Assembly: GCA_010015675.1 (NCBI GenBank) | Contig: ML976986.1 | Span: 965,198 to 1,029,197 of the forward strand | Direction: 5' to 3' | DNA length: 64,000 bases | From: Byssothecium circinans | Lineage: Eukaryota; Ascomycota; Dothideomycetes; Pleosporales; Massarinaceae | Shown here: piece after piece, positions 22,201 through 34,437 of the stretch | Position numbering within the stretch: the stretch's first letter is position 1 | Layout: each line of letters begins with the position of its first letter | Translations under genes and position numbers: made by a program | The notes under the pieces: model-generated | Seen by the model: only the letters and a program-made list of their open reading frames with translations | Told to the model about the DNA's origin: nothing | Databases searched by the model: none

Positions 22201-24175
22201 GTGGTTCGGTAAAACGACTGCTCGATAGCCCAACATTTTTCTCTCCGCTGCTTGGACGGTATGATGTCATGATTGGTAGCGCCTCCTGTATATTCTCTAC
22301 CACTTTCTCCTTGTTCATTTCTTCTTCATTTCTAAGGGGGGTCTGCGACCGAGTCAGGATTGTGGTTCTGCTTCGTTTTCTTTTCTTTTCCCCAGCATTG
22401 CATAGCGAGTTTAGATCTTTCTTGAAAATATGGCATCCTCAAAGTGCTTGAGATGACCAAATACAAACATGTCTACATAACAAAACTATCCTCCCTCTCA
22501 CGAGTTTTCTTCTCCACCTTCGCTCACAAACAGCTTCCACATACGGAGAGTGCCACTGAATATTTTCTACAACTTCCTTTTTGCATGTCGTCTGGAGGAT
22601 TTCGCAATTCCCCTTTGGTACAAGATCCATAGTGCCAAAGACAAGAAGGGAGATCCCAGCGCCCCCGACGGACTGTACAAGATCGACCCCTCCCCACACA
22701 AGATCGGCACACGTATACATCCGAAATGAAAGGGTGTAGTTTCCCACCACCAGCACCCTCATACTCAACCTTCTAAACTAGGCTTTCTACCGCGTTTCAC
22801 GATTATGTCTCAAATTCCACATGCACTTCACCTCCTGACTAAATCGTCCGCGAAGTTGATCCTCACGCCACGTTCTGGCTGCAGACAATCACAAGCTTTG
22901 GCACGTTCAACCAATGAGCAAACTGTGCGAGGGTGATGTTTGAAACACCGAGAAACGAGAGCATGGCTGGCCCCTTTCCACTACTCTGACCTATCATACC
23001 TCTGGAAGACGTGTTTCGTTTTCTCGCAGCCTGCATGCATGTTTATCCCTCATCCCCGCCAGGGCATCCCGAAGCTCTCGACCCTGAAAAAAAGACGGGA
23101 GTGGGTCCTCAGCCACAGCACGGCAAGTGAGAGTGAGTGGCGAAGCCGAACGACGACGCGTTTCCAATATTCATGCGTCCATATCCTATCCTTGCACAGC
23201 TGAACCTTTCCACGCTTTTCACTCTGTCTTGCATGAACTTTCCCCATAGATGATTTAATTTTGTTTCTCCACTGCGGGAGGGGTTACTGTGGCGTTGGAC
23301 TGTAGCCGAGGCACTCCGAGGTTCTTTGACGATGCTAGGGATGGATGCTCGATGAGGGAAATGCTGCGAAGCGAGTCACGATACCCTGGGTAAGGTAGGA
23401 TGCGATGCGATGCCATAGTCCGCTATAAGTATAAGGTATCCATGGCGGTTACGCGTTCCGCGACGGCGAGGCCGAACGCTACTACCGATGACCGAACGCT
23501 ACCACCAAGGTATGCACACACATGGCAAAGCACATAATCCCCAAACTTGGGCGAAATTGCAAGGCTACAGTAAGGTAACACAAGGTCCAAATAAGCTCAC
23601 CTCCGTGCCACTGTCTTACTGTACTTGATCCGCGGGGGGAACGACAAGCGAGATGGTATGGTCACTGTGCGAGCGTCGGGCGTACAGGGAACGGATAAGT
23701 GAACGGACAGTAAAGAGGGCTGTGTATCAGGCGGGATGTCCGGGCAACGACACTGCTGTGTACGGAGGATTTGGGGAGCGGGTGTCAGCGCTTAGGAGTG
23801 GAGTGATGACATGAGGATGGGGAAAGATGGAGGTGGAGGTGCAGCTTGAGATTGGATGAGGTGAGATGAGGCTGGGTTAAGGTTATCGATAGGGACGGAC
23901 AGTGCCGGCACTCAGCCAGTGTATTGGGTGCTGTGCCGCAAACATATCGTACGAAAAATGCTGTGCCGCATCGCGGGACGGGACGAGACGACATGAGACG
24001 AACACAACGGGATGGAAAAGGTAAAAGTGACTTCCACAACTTCGACGTCTGCCACTTTCACCGACAGCGCAACGCCGCAACTCGTGATGTTGCAAACAAC
24101 AACCAACGATGCTCGTGAAAGTCGCCGCAATGGACGCGATCGCAGAATCACACTCAAAACTAATATCTGGCCTGA
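22201..24175. other. long intergenic region, no gene seen
   Basis: About 2 kb. Open frames are short and unrecognisable. Small direct repeats include ccgaacgctac at 23472-23482 and 23492-23502 (20-bp period) and a gatgc run near 23398-23413. Confidence 0.5.
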
Positions 24176-25146
24176 ATGAGCTATACACCACAACTGACAG
24201 CAATGCACTACATCTCACCCTCCGACCTTGTCCAACCATCGCACACCCACGAGACCATCAGCGCCGAAACATTCCAAACCCTTGGTTACGAGCCCGAGAC
24301 CATCGACCTGATGCGGCTCCTGCCAGCTCTGCGCAACGAAGTAGTCTGGGGCTGGCAGAAGCAAGGCACAGAGATCCTCCCGCGATCCAAGGCTGTTAAT
24401 TACTTCATCGATGGCGAGAGTGAGTGGATCGAGTTTCTGCGTTCTCTTCGCTGGGGCGACCATGGGATGTCGGTGAAGCATAAGTTGCTGCCCTTTTAGA
24501 TATCGAGGTTAACGATCGTACCGAGACAGTATGGGATGGATTTGGTTTTATGATGTGCAGAAGAGCCAGTGCCACTTTCTTCATTCGATAAGCCTAAGGG
24601 GCCTTTTGTAATGTTAATGGTTCGTAGAGACGATCATTGAACAGAGCAGTATCGGCAACAAACTCTGGGACGACTCGCCGAGGCGACCAGCAGAGCAAGT
24701 CCTCGCTGAAATCGTGGTCAAGTTTAAATGTCTGGAATGGGCACCTCACGACAACGACTACAGCACGACGCCGCGCTCCAGTGAGATCCTCGAGAATCCG
24801 AATTTCCTTCCAGAACGTCTGGCATGGAGGCATTCAACTGCCGATGGATCCTGCGTTGGCTGTTGATCAATTACGGCACGAGTCGGATGAGAGGGCTGTG
24901 GCGAGTTTGAGGGAACAGGCTAATTGCTGGAGGGCCTTTCAGAAATTGTATCGGGATTGCGGATGGAGGACGGAGGGGTACGATGGTGAGGAGTTTGGGA
25001 GGAGGCAAGGGGAGTGGAGAGGGGAGGCGAAGGAGTTAGGAAAGAAACGTCGGCTTGCATGTTTTATGACTGAGGCACAGAGGGAAGAGATTAAGGTAAT
25101 GAAGGAGACTTTTTGGACTGAGAAGGCGGGAGTAGATGCCGTATGA
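24176..25146 (+). pseudogene. hypothetical gene, probably frameshifted
   Basis: Coding-like sequence runs through changing frames. Part 1, from the ATG MSYTPQLTAMHYISPSDL, continues through LGYEPETIDLMRLLPALRNE and ILPRSKAVNYFIDGESEWIE. A possible intron (about 24472-24562) leads to PVPLSSFDKPKGPFVMLM. The frame then shifts near 24625 to ETIIEQSSIGNKLWDDSPRR, VLAEIVVKFKCLEWAPHDND and ENPNFLPERLAWRHS. It shifts again between 24820 and 24850 to PMDPALAVDQLRHESDERAV, WRAFQKLYRDCGW and a Lys/Glu-rich end. The two shifts have no adequate intron between the frames. I do not recognise the family; it resembles short conserved fungal proteins that cover a polypeptide of about 290 aa. Sequencing error is an alternative to decay. 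Confidence 0.5.
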
Positions 25147-25624
25147 GATGGTATGCGGTTTCCTCCCTGGGCATCCTTCGTCAATGACATGAATTGGAGG
25201 CATGTTGACTGTTACAGGTTCTTCATTTGCACAAACTACGCTATCACGCAGTATGCGTGATTCGGCACATGGCGTTACGTGAATCATCTAAAACGGGCCC
25301 CACTGCTCGAGGTGATCAAAAGATCAAAGTGATGTAAACGTCTTACAGCAATGATCCATACCTGTAGAAAAGCCCTGCATGGTAAACAAAACAGATACGC
25401 ATGGATGAGGATAACTAAGCGTCGCAATCAACGCCATATTACGAGTACAGTAGCAAGATCGCGAATTACATATTTTGATCTGTTTAATTTGTTTTTAGCT
25501 ATCTTGAGTCCCTTTGCGCAACACGGAAGGTGGGCGCATGATCTATAGTACACTCTGCACATAGTCAAGCGGGACCTCATTCGCCCAACTCGATTTCCCA
25601 ATTATGAGCCATTACTATCATACA
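25147..25624. other. intergenic, no gene seen
   Basis: Convergent 3' ends of the frameshifted gene and the Swc3-like gene. Nothing else was recognised. Confidence 0.5.
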
Positions 25625-27565
25625 TTATGCAACTAAACTCCTCCTAGGTCGTCCAGCCGTCTTCCTCTTCTTATCAGCCGTAGCTTCCATCCCGCCCATG
25701 ATCACATCCGTGGTCGGCGTCGAGACGGCGGGCGTCGCATTCCCACTCTTCATCTCCACATCCCCACCACCCTCCTTCGGCAGCCTAAACGCTAGATACG
25801 TCTCTTCAGCTCTTCTAGCCGTGTCAAAGACCTCATTCATGTATTTCTCCACGACATCTGGCGGACGTACAGCGCGTGAGAACGCATGCAGTATGTCAGG
25901 CTTGTTGCTCAAAACGAGGACCGTGACAGGTTGATAGAAGTCGATGTCTTTCAAGTGTTCCCGTTCGTCGTAGTCTTCGACTCGAGGTGTCGTTGGTGCC
26001 GGAGGGGCAGCGGGAGTGGGAGTTTGCACCGGAGTGGGGGCGAGGGTGAATGTACCCGGCATCTGGTTTCCATTCATAGCTGGCGCATTTGGCGGTGCCG
26101 TTGAAGGTGTAATCGGAGGCGGTGCGGGATTCACTGTGGACGCCGGTGTGGGTGAGACTTTAGCTGTTTCCTCTGGTTTGGGTTGGGTATTTGGCTTCAG
26201 TCTTGTGATAAGGAAGGAGAATTTCGCTCCCTGCATGCCGGGTAGCCATTCCATAAAGCTATATGAGGGAAAGTGGTATTTATCTCCATTACCCTCTACA
26301 AAATCGAACTGAAGCGGTCGGTAGCTTGTCGGTCTTGAAGTAGGCGTGGGCTGGGATGCATGCTGAGGTGCATGCTGCGGTTGGTGGTATTGCTGTGGGG
26401 GAGGTTGGTTGTAGGGTGGATTATTGTACGAGTTATTGTATGGTGGTTGTTGGGGTGGTGGGGGGGCCATCTGCGGTTGGTGAGCTTGGGGTGGAGGAGC
26501 GTTGTGATATTTTGGCGCACTCTGGTGTTGTAGATGTGGCTGTGATTGTGGTTGGGTGGGCGGTTGTGGGGCGGCTAGAGGCTGCGGTTGCGACTGCGGA
26601 GGCGGCGCAACCACCGGCTTGGGAGCGGGCGGTGGAGGTTGTGGTTGAGGAGCTTTCGCTGCCTCCTTCTTCTGTCTCTCCAGGATTTGCGTCAACTCGC
26701 TGATGTGTCCCTGGAAAAACTCCAGTTGGTCTTTTGTGGCCTGCCCTGCCGCGACAATCTTCATGACCGCCTTGAGGTCTGGGTCCTGGCCCGCCCGCTG
26801 CGCCAACATGTGGATAACTGGGTCAGGCGCAGGATTTTGAGGAGCATGCGGGGCTGGCGGCGGTGCCTTCATAGGTTGCGGTTGTTGTTTGGGCTGAGGG
26901 GGTCGCTGCAGCGGCATAGGCTGCTGTGGCGGCTGGGGACGATTGTACTGATATGTGCCTGGCTGGTTGTGATTCCCCCATTGCCCGTACGTGGATGTCT
27001 TCTTCTGCACTGGTCGGATAGGATGTCGTAGCTCGGCTTCCTTGGGAGCATAGAGACGGATTGTGAAGGTATGTGGCTCTATCACTAACTGTGCCTCCCC
27101 CACGAGAGGAAAGTCCTTCGCAATGTTTTTCTGGTTCACCAATTTTTGTTTATCATCCTCGCTGCGGTCGGCGACTTTCTTCGGCGGGGTGAAGAGGGCA
27201 TGGAAGATGCGGAAGTTCACGCCCGACGTCCATACTGCGCGTGACTGTTTGAACGAGGCACTCAGCACGCCGCTGTGCTGGATATCCTGGTATTCGCGCG
27301 CTGGCAGATCGAGCGGTTGGGGTTCTGAAAGGGTCGGAAGGGGCTGGCCATCTACGAGACGCAGAGGGAGTACTTGTTTTGGGGGTTGATCGGGGTTTGC
27401 AGCGTCGAGAGAGGGAGTCGTGCGGGCATCCTTTGCGGCGGCGGCGCTCCGCTTGCGCTTCAGCGACTGCGACTTCGGCTTAGGCGCCTCTTTGGGCGCC
27501 TCTGGCGGGGCGGGAGCAGCCTCCTCGCGGGCGCGGGCTCTCGTTGAGCGTCGTGGCTCAGACAT
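25625..27565 (-). CDS. Swc3-like SWR1 chromatin-remodelling complex subunit
   Basis: Single exon, 646 aa. The N-terminus is basic (RRSTRARARE, SLKRKRSAAAAK). The most conserved block (about 65-125) reads LPLRLVDGQPLPTLSEPQPL, DLPAREYQDIQHSGVLSASF and SRAVWTSGVNFRIFHALFTP. This matches what I recall of the SWR1-complex protein 3 domain, in which a VLSASL-type helix precedes a short Trp-containing motif. The middle is a long Gln/Pro/His-rich disordered tract. A second conserved part, DYDEREHLKDIDFYQPVTVL and VLSNKPDILHAFSRAVRPPD, lies near the C-terminus, followed by a basic tail KKRKTAGRPRR resembling an AT-hook or NLS. SWR1 deposits histone H2A.Z at promoters, so a nuclear role is expected. 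The assignment is from memory of the family. Confidence 0.6.
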   Translation of the reverse strand: MSEPRRSTRARAREEAAPAPPEAPKEAPKPKSQSLKRKRSAAAAKDARTTPSLDAANPDQPPKQVLPLRLVDGQPLPTLSEPQPLDLPAREYQDIQHSGVLSASFKQSRAVWTSGVNFRIFHALFTPPKKVADRSEDDKQKLVNQKNIAKDFPLVGEAQLVIEPHTFTIRLYAPKEAELRHPIRPVQKKTSTYGQWGNHNQPGTYQYNRPQPPQQPMPLQRPPQPKQQPQPMKAPPPAPHAPQNPAPDPVIHMLAQRAGQDPDLKAVMKIVAAGQATKDQLEFFQGHISELTQILERQKKEAAKAPQPQPPPPAPKPVVAPPPQSQPQPLAAPQPPTQPQSQPHLQHQSAPKYHNAPPPQAHQPQMAPPPPQQPPYNNSYNNPPYNQPPPQQYHQPQHAPQHASQPTPTSRPTSYRPLQFDFVEGNGDKYHFPSYSFMEWLPGMQGAKFSFLITRLKPNTQPKPEETAKVSPTPASTVNPAPPPITPSTAPPNAPAMNGNQMPGTFTLAPTPVQTPTPAAPPAPTTPRVEDYDEREHLKDIDFYQPVTVLVLSNKPDILHAFSRAVRPPDVVEKYMNEVFDTARRAEETYLAFRLPKEGGGDVEMKSGNATPAVSTPTTDVIMGGMEATADKKRKTAGRPRRSLVA

Positions 27566-28146
27566 GCTGCGCGCGCGACCATGGGGTGGTGGAGAGATAT
27601 CACACGAGATATCGCGGATAGTTCCGTCCTAGGTCAACTAAAGATGGAGTTGAGATCAGCGCCGCCTAGCCTAGTACGCGCTAGTTGAGGCTTAGTATCA
27701 CGTGCTCACGCCTTGCGCTTTCCCCTTGGACGTATTTGGTAAGCGCCGGGGTTCAACATTAACCACACCACCTTGCTTCGTAATTGTATCAGACTGGCAG
27801 AAGATCGCAAAAGCAGGATTCAATGCTCAACCCCTCCCACAGACACGTCCTACTTGATAAATCATTATGAAGACACAACAGCAAAAAGAGGAATGGGAAG
27901 AATGCTGCAATTGGAAGATACACGAGCTCTTCATCCCATCCTTTGCTTCCAAAATGCAGGTTGGATCTGCACATGTATAGCACAATTTGCCTAGCTCTAA
28001 CCCAACAACGACAAAGGTCAACCCATACTGTAAGACGCATGTTGGCGTCCTTGGGGTACCCATCCCACCGCCATCGACCGCCTCCCTGGCGCTTTTGCTC
28101 CGTCATATTCTCTTCTCGTCGTGCTACCACCGCCCTTTTGTTCATC
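27566..28146. other. divergent promoter region
   Basis: Upstream DNA shared by the Swc3-like gene (minus) and the Cys-rich membrane protein (plus). No other gene was recognised. Confidence 0.5.
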
Positions 28147-29245
28147 ATGTATTCTTTAATCGGCCTTGCCACTGTCCTCTCTCTGTCGTCAGGCGTAGCT
28201 TCCCAATGTTATTTTCCCAATGGCAAAGTAGTTGCTTCAGACACGAGTGCGTTCTCTCCATCTCTCCCTCCCAAGACATGGATCGGATGGATTATCTGGT
28301 TTGACAGTGACACTGACAACCCTAGTTTGTAACCCGAATGCTCTTGTCTCCTCATGCTGCTATGACAATCAAGCCTGTTTATCGAATGGCCTCTGCATGA
28401 GCGACCCGCACTCTCCCACAAAGGCACGATTGCACCGCGGCACATGTAGCGACAAGACCTGGAAGAGCAGTGCCTGCCCACGACAATGCACGAGTCTGGC
28501 CGATAAAGGCGCAAACGTATACTCGTGTAACCAAACCAACGCAGACTCGTACTGCTGCTTTGACGATTGCAAATGCAACGACAACAAGTTCGAGACGTTC
28601 ACCTTCCCAGATACCGATGTTTATACCCTCACAATCATCGGCGAGGCCTTCACCCAGACACACACATCGACCACAAAGACAAGCGCAACATCAGGCGGAA
28701 CCGCCGCATCCATCACCGGTTCATCCTCCTCCTCTCCCTCCGCAAGCGCAGCTGCATCCTCCTCCAACTCAACTGCCATTGGCGTAGGCGTCGGTGTTAG
28801 CGTTGGCGTTGTTCTCCTCATCCTCGCAGCCGTCTTCTTCTTCTGGCGGCACAAGCGCAACGCTTCCCCTAAAGACAGCGAGAACCCATACAACAACGGC
28901 GCTGGAGCTCATGGCCTGGACAACAAACAATCACCACATTATTCTCTAGCCGAGATGGACAGTGGGGAACCCGCAACACAGTACCACGCCCCTGCTTCAT
29001 CGCACTCGCAAAAATATGCCCACCATGCTTCTGAAAACAGCCACCCTCCCTCCCAAAGGTACTTTGATTTTCTGCCACCTCTCGAACTTTGTGAGCTGAC
29101 TTGGTTGACTTATAGAAACGCGAATAGTGACAGGCAATACAACGCACCGCCTGTTGAGTTGACATCGACGAATACGAATGCGCCTGTGGAGCTGCCGTCG
29201 AGTCCGCTTGATGGACCGAAGCATACGAAGCGGAGAGGATACTAG
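28147..29245 (+). CDS. Cys-rich single-pass membrane protein
   Basis: Three exons (28147-28246, 28326-29058, 29116-29245; introns 79 and 57 bp) give 320 aa. The signal peptide MYSLIGLATVLSLSSGVAS is followed by QCYFPNGKVVASDTICNPNA, which crosses the first splice. The ectodomain has many Cys (SSCCYDNQACLSNGLC, GTCSDKTWKSSACPRQC, SYCCFDDCKC). A Ser/Thr/Ala-rich stalk leads to a Gly/Val-rich TM helix (AIGVGVGVSVGVVLLILAAV) and a cytosolic tail that starts WRHKRN and ends KRRGY. The ectodomain type (CYFPDG..CN..CC...C..NGLC) is common in Pezizomycotina, and the Ser/Thr stalk plus TM resembles Wsc/Mid2-type wall sensors. A sensor role is inferred from layout only. Confidence 0.8.
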
Positions 29246-30635
29246 ATGAAGGTTTTGCGTTCCGGTGTGCTGATTGTTAAGATAGTTCAGGGCGCGGATG
29301 TAAGCTGACGGCAAGCTTCGATCGACATCGTTTAGCCTATTGTCTCGTAACGGCATAAGCTTGAACGAGGAACGCGATGCAAATGCCAACGGTGAAAAGT
29401 GTGCATATTTGAATGGCATTGGACGGCCAGCAGAAGAGAAGGAAGATGACGAGCGACAGAGCGAGAGCAGTGAAAGGCTACTTGTAATAGAGCAAGATCA
29501 CACATAGAGTTTAGTTACACCTTATATTGATTGATTCAAGAATTCGCTTCACGCAGCAGCAGTCTCTCCGAAAAGTAACAAATTAGTCCCAGTCTAAAGA
29601 TGAACAACATAGTTACAACAAAAGCAAGCAACCCTTCCCCTCCCCAATACCCAATTAGCTACCACCACAATATCTCCTAAGTTCTTACGGCGATGTTTCC
29701 ACCAACTCAATTCAAAAGCCGGTCCTACATGCTCAGACTACGTGAAACTCAAGGGTAACTTCCACCCTGAGTCCTTATACAAAAGAGTCCTGAACCGCTT
29801 ACACGAAGTAGTTTCTCTTTTCTTCGCATCCAATACACGCGACGTCCCGATAGACTACTGTACTATACATCTCGTGCGATAAGCGGAGAATACTCTTCGG
29901 AACTAGGGCGTTACACAGTGCGCAATGCCTGCTGACTATACATACATGTATAGGACATTTAAGCTTTGCGCATTTGCCTAGGGATCCTAGCACTTCGGGT
30001 GCCATCATGCTTATGTGTGCGTGGCAATGGTAAGCACTTTGTCGGAAGAGAGAAAAGCGACAGGTCCAGTGTGCGCAAAGCTCCATCTCATTGACGTATT
30101 TAACGTTGTGTGAGGGTGGTAAGGGGATTCTTATCTAACCTTTATTTATTTTTTGGTGGCATCTTGGGATTTGAAAAGGTAAAGATGATGATTGTCTGGA
30201 GGTTTTTTGGAGGGGTGTCTTCGCTGCTTTTGAGTGCAGAGGTTATTGGAAATGAAGAAGAATCTTAGTTGTTGATGGGCAGAGTAAGTGGGTGGGACAG
30301 ACCGGCATAAGTAACAAGATACCGGAGATTCTTTAATGCCAGATGCGATTTTTACTGACCGAATACGACGTCGATTAACCAAATTGAGCTGTTGATGCAA
30401 GCTTGGATAGTACATGTGCGAGTACCGGATTCAAATGTCTGTTACTTTCCAACAGGTAAAGATAGATAGCTAGCCCTGCATATGACGGTTCAATGCCCAC
30501 AGCTATAATCGAACATGTTTTCTCCAGGATACCTTTCTCCAAGACGACGACGCTCCACCCATATTCATACACGCGAGGATGCGGAAACCGCACATCAAGA
30601 ACCCCAAACCAACCCAGTCATGACAACAGAACTGC
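29246..30635. other. intergenic, no gene seen
   Basis: Convergent 3' ends of the Cys-rich membrane protein and hydrolase genes. Only short frames without motifs were seen. Confidence 0.5.
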
Positions 30636-32133
30636 CTACTCAACATCGAACCCCGGTCTAAAAACCTTCCTCTTAAACGCCCTCCTCACCGCAAGCGCAA
30701 CCTGCGTCCACCCCACCACCTCATTATGCCCGCCAAATCTCACAATCTCAACCTCGACACTCCGCTCCCCATCCACGCTCTCTACATTACGATACGCAAA
30801 CGCTCCTCTCTTCACTCTCTCGCCGCCATGGATACTCCGTCTCTCTTCCGTCGCGGTGACGCCCTCTTCTTCCAGAAACAGGGATTCTAAAGGCGAGTAC
30901 AAGTCTTCGGAGAGCTTGAAGGGAATGTCTTGGTCGTTGCGGGCGTGGAGGATGGTGAGATGGAGGGGTGTTTGTGAGGGAGAAGTGCTGGTGATTAGGG
31001 CACCGAGGCGGGGGAGTGTGGGCCATGTGTCGAGGATGCGGTGGGTTAGGTATTTTGTTATGCGGGGGTATGAGCGTAGTGGGGAGAAGATGGGGATTAC
31101 GCCTCCGATCTTGTACGTTTGGAGGAGATGCGGGATGTTGGTAAAAGGCGCTACAAGAACTATTCCGGCGAAGTTTTGTGGTTTCTTGATTGCGGGAGAG
31201 GGCTTGATGAGATCAGAGGGGAGTTCGGGGGAGTTTGGGTCGGCGAAGTAGAGTGCTGAGGCGGCGGTTACGGCGGTGCCTAGGCTTTGGCCTAGGAGAA
31301 CGGTACGCGAGGATGGGTGGTTGAGATCGTTGAGGATGTAGGAGATGAGGGATATAGCGTCTGTGATTAGTCCGGTTTCGGTGGGGATGTGGGGTTCGTT
31401 GTTGAGGGTGGATTTGCCGAAGCCCCGGTAGTCGCAGGTTAGGAGGTGGGTGTGAGGTATACCAGAGATAGAGCGGTAGGTCGATGGACGCCAGCCTTGT
31501 GCTACGTCTCCAGCATTCTGATAAATGTGAGTAGAAACCCTTCTGTGGAGATGACAAGGTACGGGCTTACACCGTGGAAGTTCACAACAACTCTGCTCTT
31601 AGCATCCTTTTTCAGGAACCTCGCACCCAAGCTCGCTTTGAAGTCTTCCGCCACACCGCCCTCCGCCTTGTTAACAAGCTCACTCTCATTCTCCAAATAC
31701 ACGTCCAAAGGTAGCACGTGCCAGCAAAAGAGCTTCTCGCCGTCGCTAGTATCGAGCCAAAACGGGGTGACTTGGCCCTCTACAATCCATTAGCTACGAA
31801 GATCAACTGACCCCTTCCCACCCTTTCCCATCTCTTCTCCCAAGCACATGAGCCATAAGGAAATCAACGTACTAGCAAACCCAAATTCTTCAGGATTCAT
31901 AACATTATGCCAAAACCCCGTGTTCGCCTTATGCATATACAGCGCACTACCCGCAGTCATCAGCGTCTTCCATACATCATCTTTCCCCACCAATTACATC
32001 AACCCGCAAGGGAACACACTCACTGTCGTTGAAATGTCGGATTGATCAGGGCTCCCATAAACACGGCGTAAATCGCCCCCACGGCTGCAAGCAGCCAATA
32101 GCTCTTTTTGACAATGGCAGGAAGCGGCGCCAT
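30636..32133 (-). CDS. BEM46/ABHD12-like alpha/beta hydrolase
   Basis: Four exons (32024-32133, 31873-31946, 31571-31779, 30636-31517; introns 77, 93 and 53 bp) give 424 aa. Splices restore FQRHALYMHKAN, EEFGFAKGQVTPFW and VNFHGNAGDVAQGW, all family-like. An N-terminal signal anchor (YWLLAAVGAIYAVFMGALI) precedes the catalytic domain. The nucleophile elbow is LLGQSLGTAV with Ser about 209, and the oxyanion-region motif is VNFHGNAG. The acid is probably in HARNDQDIPF and the catalytic His in FGGHNEVVGW. Members are membrane-anchored serine hydrolases acting on lipids or unknown esters, and BEM46 proteins affect polarity and hyphal growth. The substrate is unknown. The last exon has no internal Met before residue about 330, so a simple ATG-based ORF scan shows only its C-terminus. 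Confidence 0.88.
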
Positions 32134-32626
32134 GGTCACCAAATGTGGCTTTTTCGTCAAGACGCAAATAGGATTATGAAGATTCCATTGGAAATGCAAT
32201 CGATGTGAAGGCAGCGGGTTGTGGAGTTCGTGGATGAGACATGTCCTGATAAGTCGCGGGCGCTAGGACGCTCTAGGATGGCGATGCCGCGGTTATCTTG
32301 CCTTGGCGGTCGCATGGGCATGGAGAGGGAAGTGGGTCGTAGGCTTTTTACGACTTGTGAGCTTTTCGTCAAAAGTGTTTGTCTTTTGTTCCAATGTAAT
32401 TGATGGTGTTGCAGTGATACAGATGTCCTGACATTTCAAGTCACCATCAGAACAGGAAGTTGGCGTATCCGCAAAAAAAATTTAACAAACACAAATATAA
32501 ATTGGCATTTCTTTGCATTCATCATATCGAAATGAGAAGACCATGGCACAAACCCTGGCATGTCCATATGACCGACCCTTACCAACGCGATATCACCATC
32601 ATAGCACACTCATAACATCCATAAAC
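32134..32626. other. intergenic between two minus-strand genes
   Basis: Promoter of the hydrolase gene and 3' region of the sugar transporter. An A-run and AT-rich stretch lie near 32471-32510. No gene was seen. Confidence 0.5.
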
Positions 32627-34437
32627 TTAAGCAGCGACTTCCTTACGCTCCTCACGCACAATGTCCTTTTCCGCTCCGATCTCGGTCGAATGCGCACGAC
32701 CCTCGCGGTCCTCCTCGATCTGCTTGACAAGCTCCGTGATTCCGAAGAGGTCGTCCATTTTCTCGAGCGAAAGACCCTTGGTCTCGGGGATGAAGAACCA
32801 GACGAAGAAAAACATGGTGAAGCAGAAGGAGCCGTAGATGAGGAAAGCACTAAGATATATCGTCAGTATAGATTCACAAGCCGTTACGATAGGAAGAAAA
32901 GGATGGAGGGAGTGACTTACCCATAGCCTTGCTTTCCCACAGTGACCATCATAACCGGTGTAGCTCTCGCAACCACAAAGTTGAACAGCCATTGCGTTGC
33001 TGCCGCAATGGCCACATTCAGCGACCTCAGTCGTGCAGTCGGGATCTCGGAAACGTAGATCCAGCATACAGGTCCCCAGCCCCACTGGAAGAAGCCAGCG
33101 AAGAGGAAGACGCAGACCAGCGAAAAGTATCCGGCAGGAGGAATCGCGGCGCCTTGCTTGGGCGGCGCAATACGCACGTACAGACCAATGTAAAACATAG
33201 CGAGACCCTGCGCGATGGAAGTCCAGAGCAGAGACCTGCGACGACCGAGAGAGTCGGCGGCGAAGAGAAGGAACGCAGCACATGCAACCATTTTGACGAC
33301 ACCGTAGATACCAGTGGCGAAGAGGGGGGTGTTGATACCGACGATGCCGAGGGCTTTGAAGATGAGGGGTGCGTAGTAATTGATGGCGTTGGTACCGGTC
33401 ATTTGCTGGCAGATCATGAGGGTGATAGAGAGAATTGTGCGCTTGCGGTTCCCGGGGATTGTGAACATTTCCCTGAGGAGATCCTTGGTTGTAGAACCAC
33501 CGACGAGCATGCGTTCGTGCTCGAGCTGATCGGCGATGTCTTGGAGTTCCCGCTGGACGTATTCATGCGAGACAGGAAGGTTTCGGATACGGGCCAAGAC
33601 AGTATTGGCTTGCTCCCAGCGGTCTGCCTTTGCGAGCCAACGAGGCGACTCTTTGTTCAACATCATGCAGCCAACGAGGAAGACAGCGGGGAGCGCTTGC
33701 ATAGCAAGAGGAACAATATAGGTGCTGGCGCCTTTGAGGTGCAGACTGCAGCCGTAGTTGACCCAGAATGCAAGCATAGTTCCAGTGGCAATGAAGAGTT
33801 GGTAGATACCGGTCAGACCACCACGGATGGCACGGGGAGAGTTCTCGGAAATGTAGAGGGGAACGACCATGGAGGCACCACCGACACCGACACCGGCCAC
33901 ACATCTGCTATATGTAAGCAATACGGTTAAGAGTCTTGAAAGCATATTACACACCTGCCAACATACATGGAAGCAATGCTTCCAAAGCTGCAAGACTGAA
34001 TCACACATCCCACGATAGTGATCCAACCCATCAGGATCAAGCTAAATTTGCGACCCCATCGATCCGCAATCCAAGAAGCCAGGAAACAACCGAAGAAGCA
34101 CCCAGCCTGAAGAGTCGAAGCGATGTTGGCGCTGAGGTCATTTCTTGCCTTTGCACTCAGGGTGGTAAGTCCGTATTTGCTTTGGAGTATTGTTAGCCAA
34201 CATGAAATAATGATTGAAGGATATATGATGTGCTTACTCCATGAAAGCTGGTAGCGTGAGCACACCACCGATGGTGCCGATATCGAAACCGAAAAGCATG
34301 CCTCCGAAGCAGGCGGAGCAGGCCATCATAAAGGTACGCCATCCATAGATCTCAGCTGGATCCTCTTTCATGGCATCGTTCTTGATGATCTTATATAGGA
34401 AGCGGGCGCCGAGGCCCGCATTCATGGGAGCCGTCAT
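32627..34437 (-). CDS. MFS sugar transporter
   Basis: Four exons (34238-34437, 33955-34179, 32921-33904, 32627-32849; introns 58, 50 and 71 bp) give 543 aa. Splices read [24 protein letters not shown] and [12 protein letters not shown]. Signature motifs of the sugar porter family are present: [14 protein letters not shown] in TM1, ADRWGRKFS in loop 2-3, [44 protein letters not shown] in TM7, DSLGRRRS in the second half and [18 protein letters not shown] after TM12. Twelve TM helices are expected, in the plasma membrane. The GVLTLPAFM...KYGL form resembles hexose and quinate permease branches, but the substrate cannot be fixed. The neighbouring DUF2264 gene is divergent, across 1.6 kb. Confidence 0.92.
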
